This document shows, piece by piece, positions 6,411-7,679 of a stretch of DNA of 7,679 nucleotides. Below the pieces are notes generated by a model, which was given only the letters and a program-made list of their open reading frames with translations, was not told the origin of the DNA and did not search any database. The stretch is from an uncultured Clostridium sp. (GTDB lineage Bacteria; Bacillota; Clostridia; TANB77; CAG-508). The position numbers were made by a program, and so were the translations under genes. Every line of letters starts with the position of its first letter. Position 1 is the stretch's first letter. Where the stretch lies: assembly GCA_947643945.1 (NCBI GenBank), contig CANRXN010000039.1:1-7679 (forward strand), written 5' to 3'.

Positions 6411-6441
6411 GTCCCCATTTAAACCCGGAACCAGTGGGGAC
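6411..6441. repeat. Hairpin repeat copy B, inverted relative to A
   Basis: 31 bp bounded by GTCCCC (6411-6416) and GGGGAC (6436-6441), with ACCCGGAACCAGT inside. It is the inverted counterpart of copy A with two mismatches. Its last ten bases, CCAGTGGGGA, are repeated at once (6431-6440 and 6441-6450). On the - strand it follows the stop of the pentapeptide gene and is followed by ATTTTT, so it might also be a weak terminator. Confidence 0.85.
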
Positions 6442-6453
6442 CAGTGGGGATAT

Positions 6454-7086
6454 CTACTTAATTTTAACACCTAATAAATACAATAATTCTGGTGCTTGTA
6501 GCATATCAATAGTTGCCCCTTTAATGTCCTCTAATGATACCGCCATTCCTTCTATTGTGCTTTGAGATAAGTCAATATCTTTTAGACTCGTCTTAAAAAT
6601 TTGTGCATTGCTTAGGTCTGTTCTTTCTAATTCCACATTTTTCAATTTGCTTTCTTGCCAATAACTATTTCTTAATCCTAAATTTTCAAAAAGTACATTT
6701 TCTAATCTTGCGGTTGTAAGGTTGATATAATTAGCATTTGTTTCTAAAAAAGATACATGATATAAGCTAGTTTCCACAAAGCTACATCCTGCTATTTTAC
6801 AATTTTCAAATTCACATCGTATAAAGCTAGAACCTTCAAAAGAAGTATTGGAAAAATTACAATTTTTAAAATACACATCTGTGAAAATATTTTTTTCTAA
6901 TTTACTATTGGTAATTTCTATGGTATCAAATATTACTTTTTCAAATTCTAATCCTTTTAGTTCTATGTTTTCTTTTTGTAAATTTTGTAGTATTTTATTT
7001 TGAAAAGTTTCTTCTAGTTGTTCTTCTATAGTTTGGATTGGTTCTAATTTTTCTTTTTCTATTTTTTGTGGTTTTAATATTTTCAT
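6454..7086 (-). CDS. Pentapeptide-repeat protein
   Basis: 210 residues. After a charged N-terminal region (KILKPQKIEKEKLEPIQ...), roughly residues 45-180 are degenerate pentapeptide repeats with aromatic or aliphatic central residues (CNFSN, TSFEG, SSFIR, CEFEN, CKIAG, CSFVE, ARLEN, VLFEN, TDLSN, AQIFK). They form a right-handed quadrilateral beta-helix. The C-terminal cap is MAVSLEDIKGATIDMLQAPELLYLLGVKIK. No signal or membrane segment, so cytoplasmic. Pentapeptide proteins range from DNA-gyrase mimics to unknown roles; nothing here singles one out. The ATG (7086-7084) follows the murF stop (TAA 7089-7087) with no gap, which implies translational coupling. Confidence 0.88.
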   Translation of the reverse strand: MKILKPQKIEKEKLEPIQTIEEQLEETFQNKILQNLQKENIELKGLEFEKVIFDTIEITNSKLEKNIFTDVYFKNCNFSNTSFEGSSFIRCEFENCKIAGCSFVETSLYHVSFLETNANYINLTTARLENVLFENLGLRNSYWQESKLKNVELERTDLSNAQIFKTSLKDIDLSQSTIEGMAVSLEDIKGATIDMLQAPELLYLLGVKIK

Positions 7087-7679
7087 TTATTTAACCTCGC
7101 ATTTTTCTATTAGGTAATTTACTATTTTATTGAAATTCTGGGCATTAGATGCTTTTATATAAATTAAATCCCCTTCTTGTATGGTTTTATCTAAACACTT
7201 TATTAACTCTTCTATGGTTTCAAAACTTTTTAATTGTTCTAATTCTCCATAATATTTAGTATTATTTCCCATAACATATATGGCATCAAGCTTTAAAGTT
7301 TCTAAATATTTTCCTAATTCTTGGTGTATCTTTTTAGCTTCGTCTCCTAACGCATACATTTCTCCAATAACTGCAATCTTTCTTTTACTTTGTTGCTTTT
7401 TAGCTGTCTCTAAGCCAAGTTTTATAGCTTCTATACTAAAGTTATAAGCATCATCTATTACAATGATATCTCTTGCTTGGTTTTTCAAAACCTTTAATCT
7501 TCCTTCTACAGGCTTAAATTCTTGGATTGCTTTTACTATGTTTTCATAGCTTATTTGGTAGATTTCTGCTATTTTTATGGCTAATATGATATTGGTTATA
7601 TGGTGTTTTCCATATAGTTTAAGTGTTAATTTTGTTTCTTTCCCATATATTTTTGTTTTAAATTCTAAAATGCCATTTT
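7087..7679 (-). CDS. murF: MurF, UDP-MurNAc-tripeptide:D-Ala-D-Ala ligase, C-terminal part
   Basis: MurF adds D-Ala-D-Ala to the UDP-MurNAc-tripeptide in cytoplasmic peptidoglycan precursor synthesis. The gene enters from the right edge; about 196 C-terminal residues are present, without the N-terminal and ATP-binding P-loop region. Seen in order: the end of the central domain with LYGKHHITNIILAI (the Mur-ligase G-x-H-x-x-x-N pattern), then PVEGRLKV, VIDDAYN, GEMYALGDEAKKIHQELG, and the ending GDLIYIKASNAQNF. The KAS segment corresponds to the family's K-G/A-S-R; the next residue here is Asn where Arg is usual. The frame is open to the window edge; a TTG at 7488 is internal and not the start. 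It is first of the visible - strand operon. Another Mur ligase is possible, but DDAYN and the context fit MurF best. Confidence 0.88.
   Translation of the reverse strand, partial: NGILEFKTKIYGKETKLTLKLYGKHHITNIILAIKIAEIYQISYENIVKAIQEFKPVEGRLKVLKNQARDIIVIDDAYNFSIEAIKLGLETAKKQQSKRKIAVIGEMYALGDEAKKIHQELGKYLETLKLDAIYVMGNNTKYYGELEQLKSFETIEELIKCLDKTIQEGDLIYIKASNAQNFNKIVNYLIEKCEVK

Noticed and set aside
1..7679. CRISPR arrays, tRNA or rRNA genes, transposase genes
   Set aside because: No regularly spaced repeats, no cloverleaf with CCA-type end, no rRNA-like sequence, and no transposase motifs were found on either strand.

Overview
The window is AT-rich, low-GC DNA. Shine-Dalgarno (SD) sites are of the Firmicutes type (AAGGAG/GGAGG), promoters are TTGACA/TATAAT-like, and the recognisable proteins (RqcH/NFACT, AddA, MurF) are typical Firmicutes families. 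An uncultured clostridial or related gut-type Firmicute is my best guess, from composition and family type only.

Layout. (1) 1-641, + strand: the C-terminal part of an RqcH/NFACT ribosome-rescue protein, with one frame break near 33-46 and another at an in-frame CGG codon at 587. (2) 657-909: a compact locus that looks like a type I toxin-antitoxin system. A strong + promoter drives a 22-residue hydrophobic peptide, and a strong - promoter drives an RNA of about 80 nt running towards it. Both end at a shared bidirectional terminator, and a direct repeat makes the small RNA complementary to the peptide's start region. This is the architecture of the Fst/par locus with a peptide that lacks the classical Fst signature. 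(3) 941-1417, - strand: a small membrane-anchored protein. (4) 1605-2177, + strand: an unrecognised ORF of higher GC and different codon use, with its own strong promoter, overlapping the 3' end of addA. (5) 2100-7679, - strand: murF (partial), pentapeptide-repeat protein, hexapeptide O-acetyltransferase, addA. These four are probably one transcript (murF first). Three related hairpin repeats of 31-32 bp lie around the acetyltransferase gene.

The most unusual pattern is in translation. addA is a full-length helicase-nuclease (1212 residues) only if the ribosome shifts +1 three times, and rqcH needs one similar shift. Three of these four sites are in-frame CGG codons where skipping the C restores a glycine codon and the conserved protein, once inside the Walker A motif. 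The fourth is an in-frame AGG. I find no other in-frame CGG in the native-looking genes; the one exception is the compositionally foreign ORF at 1605. This suggests either programmed +1 frameshifting (quadruplet or skip decoding) at CGG, or a consistent assembly artefact. Raw reads and a genome-wide count would decide.

The only stretch without a protein gene longer than about 150 bases, apart from the toxin-antitoxin locus, is 1418-1604. It holds two divergent promoters.
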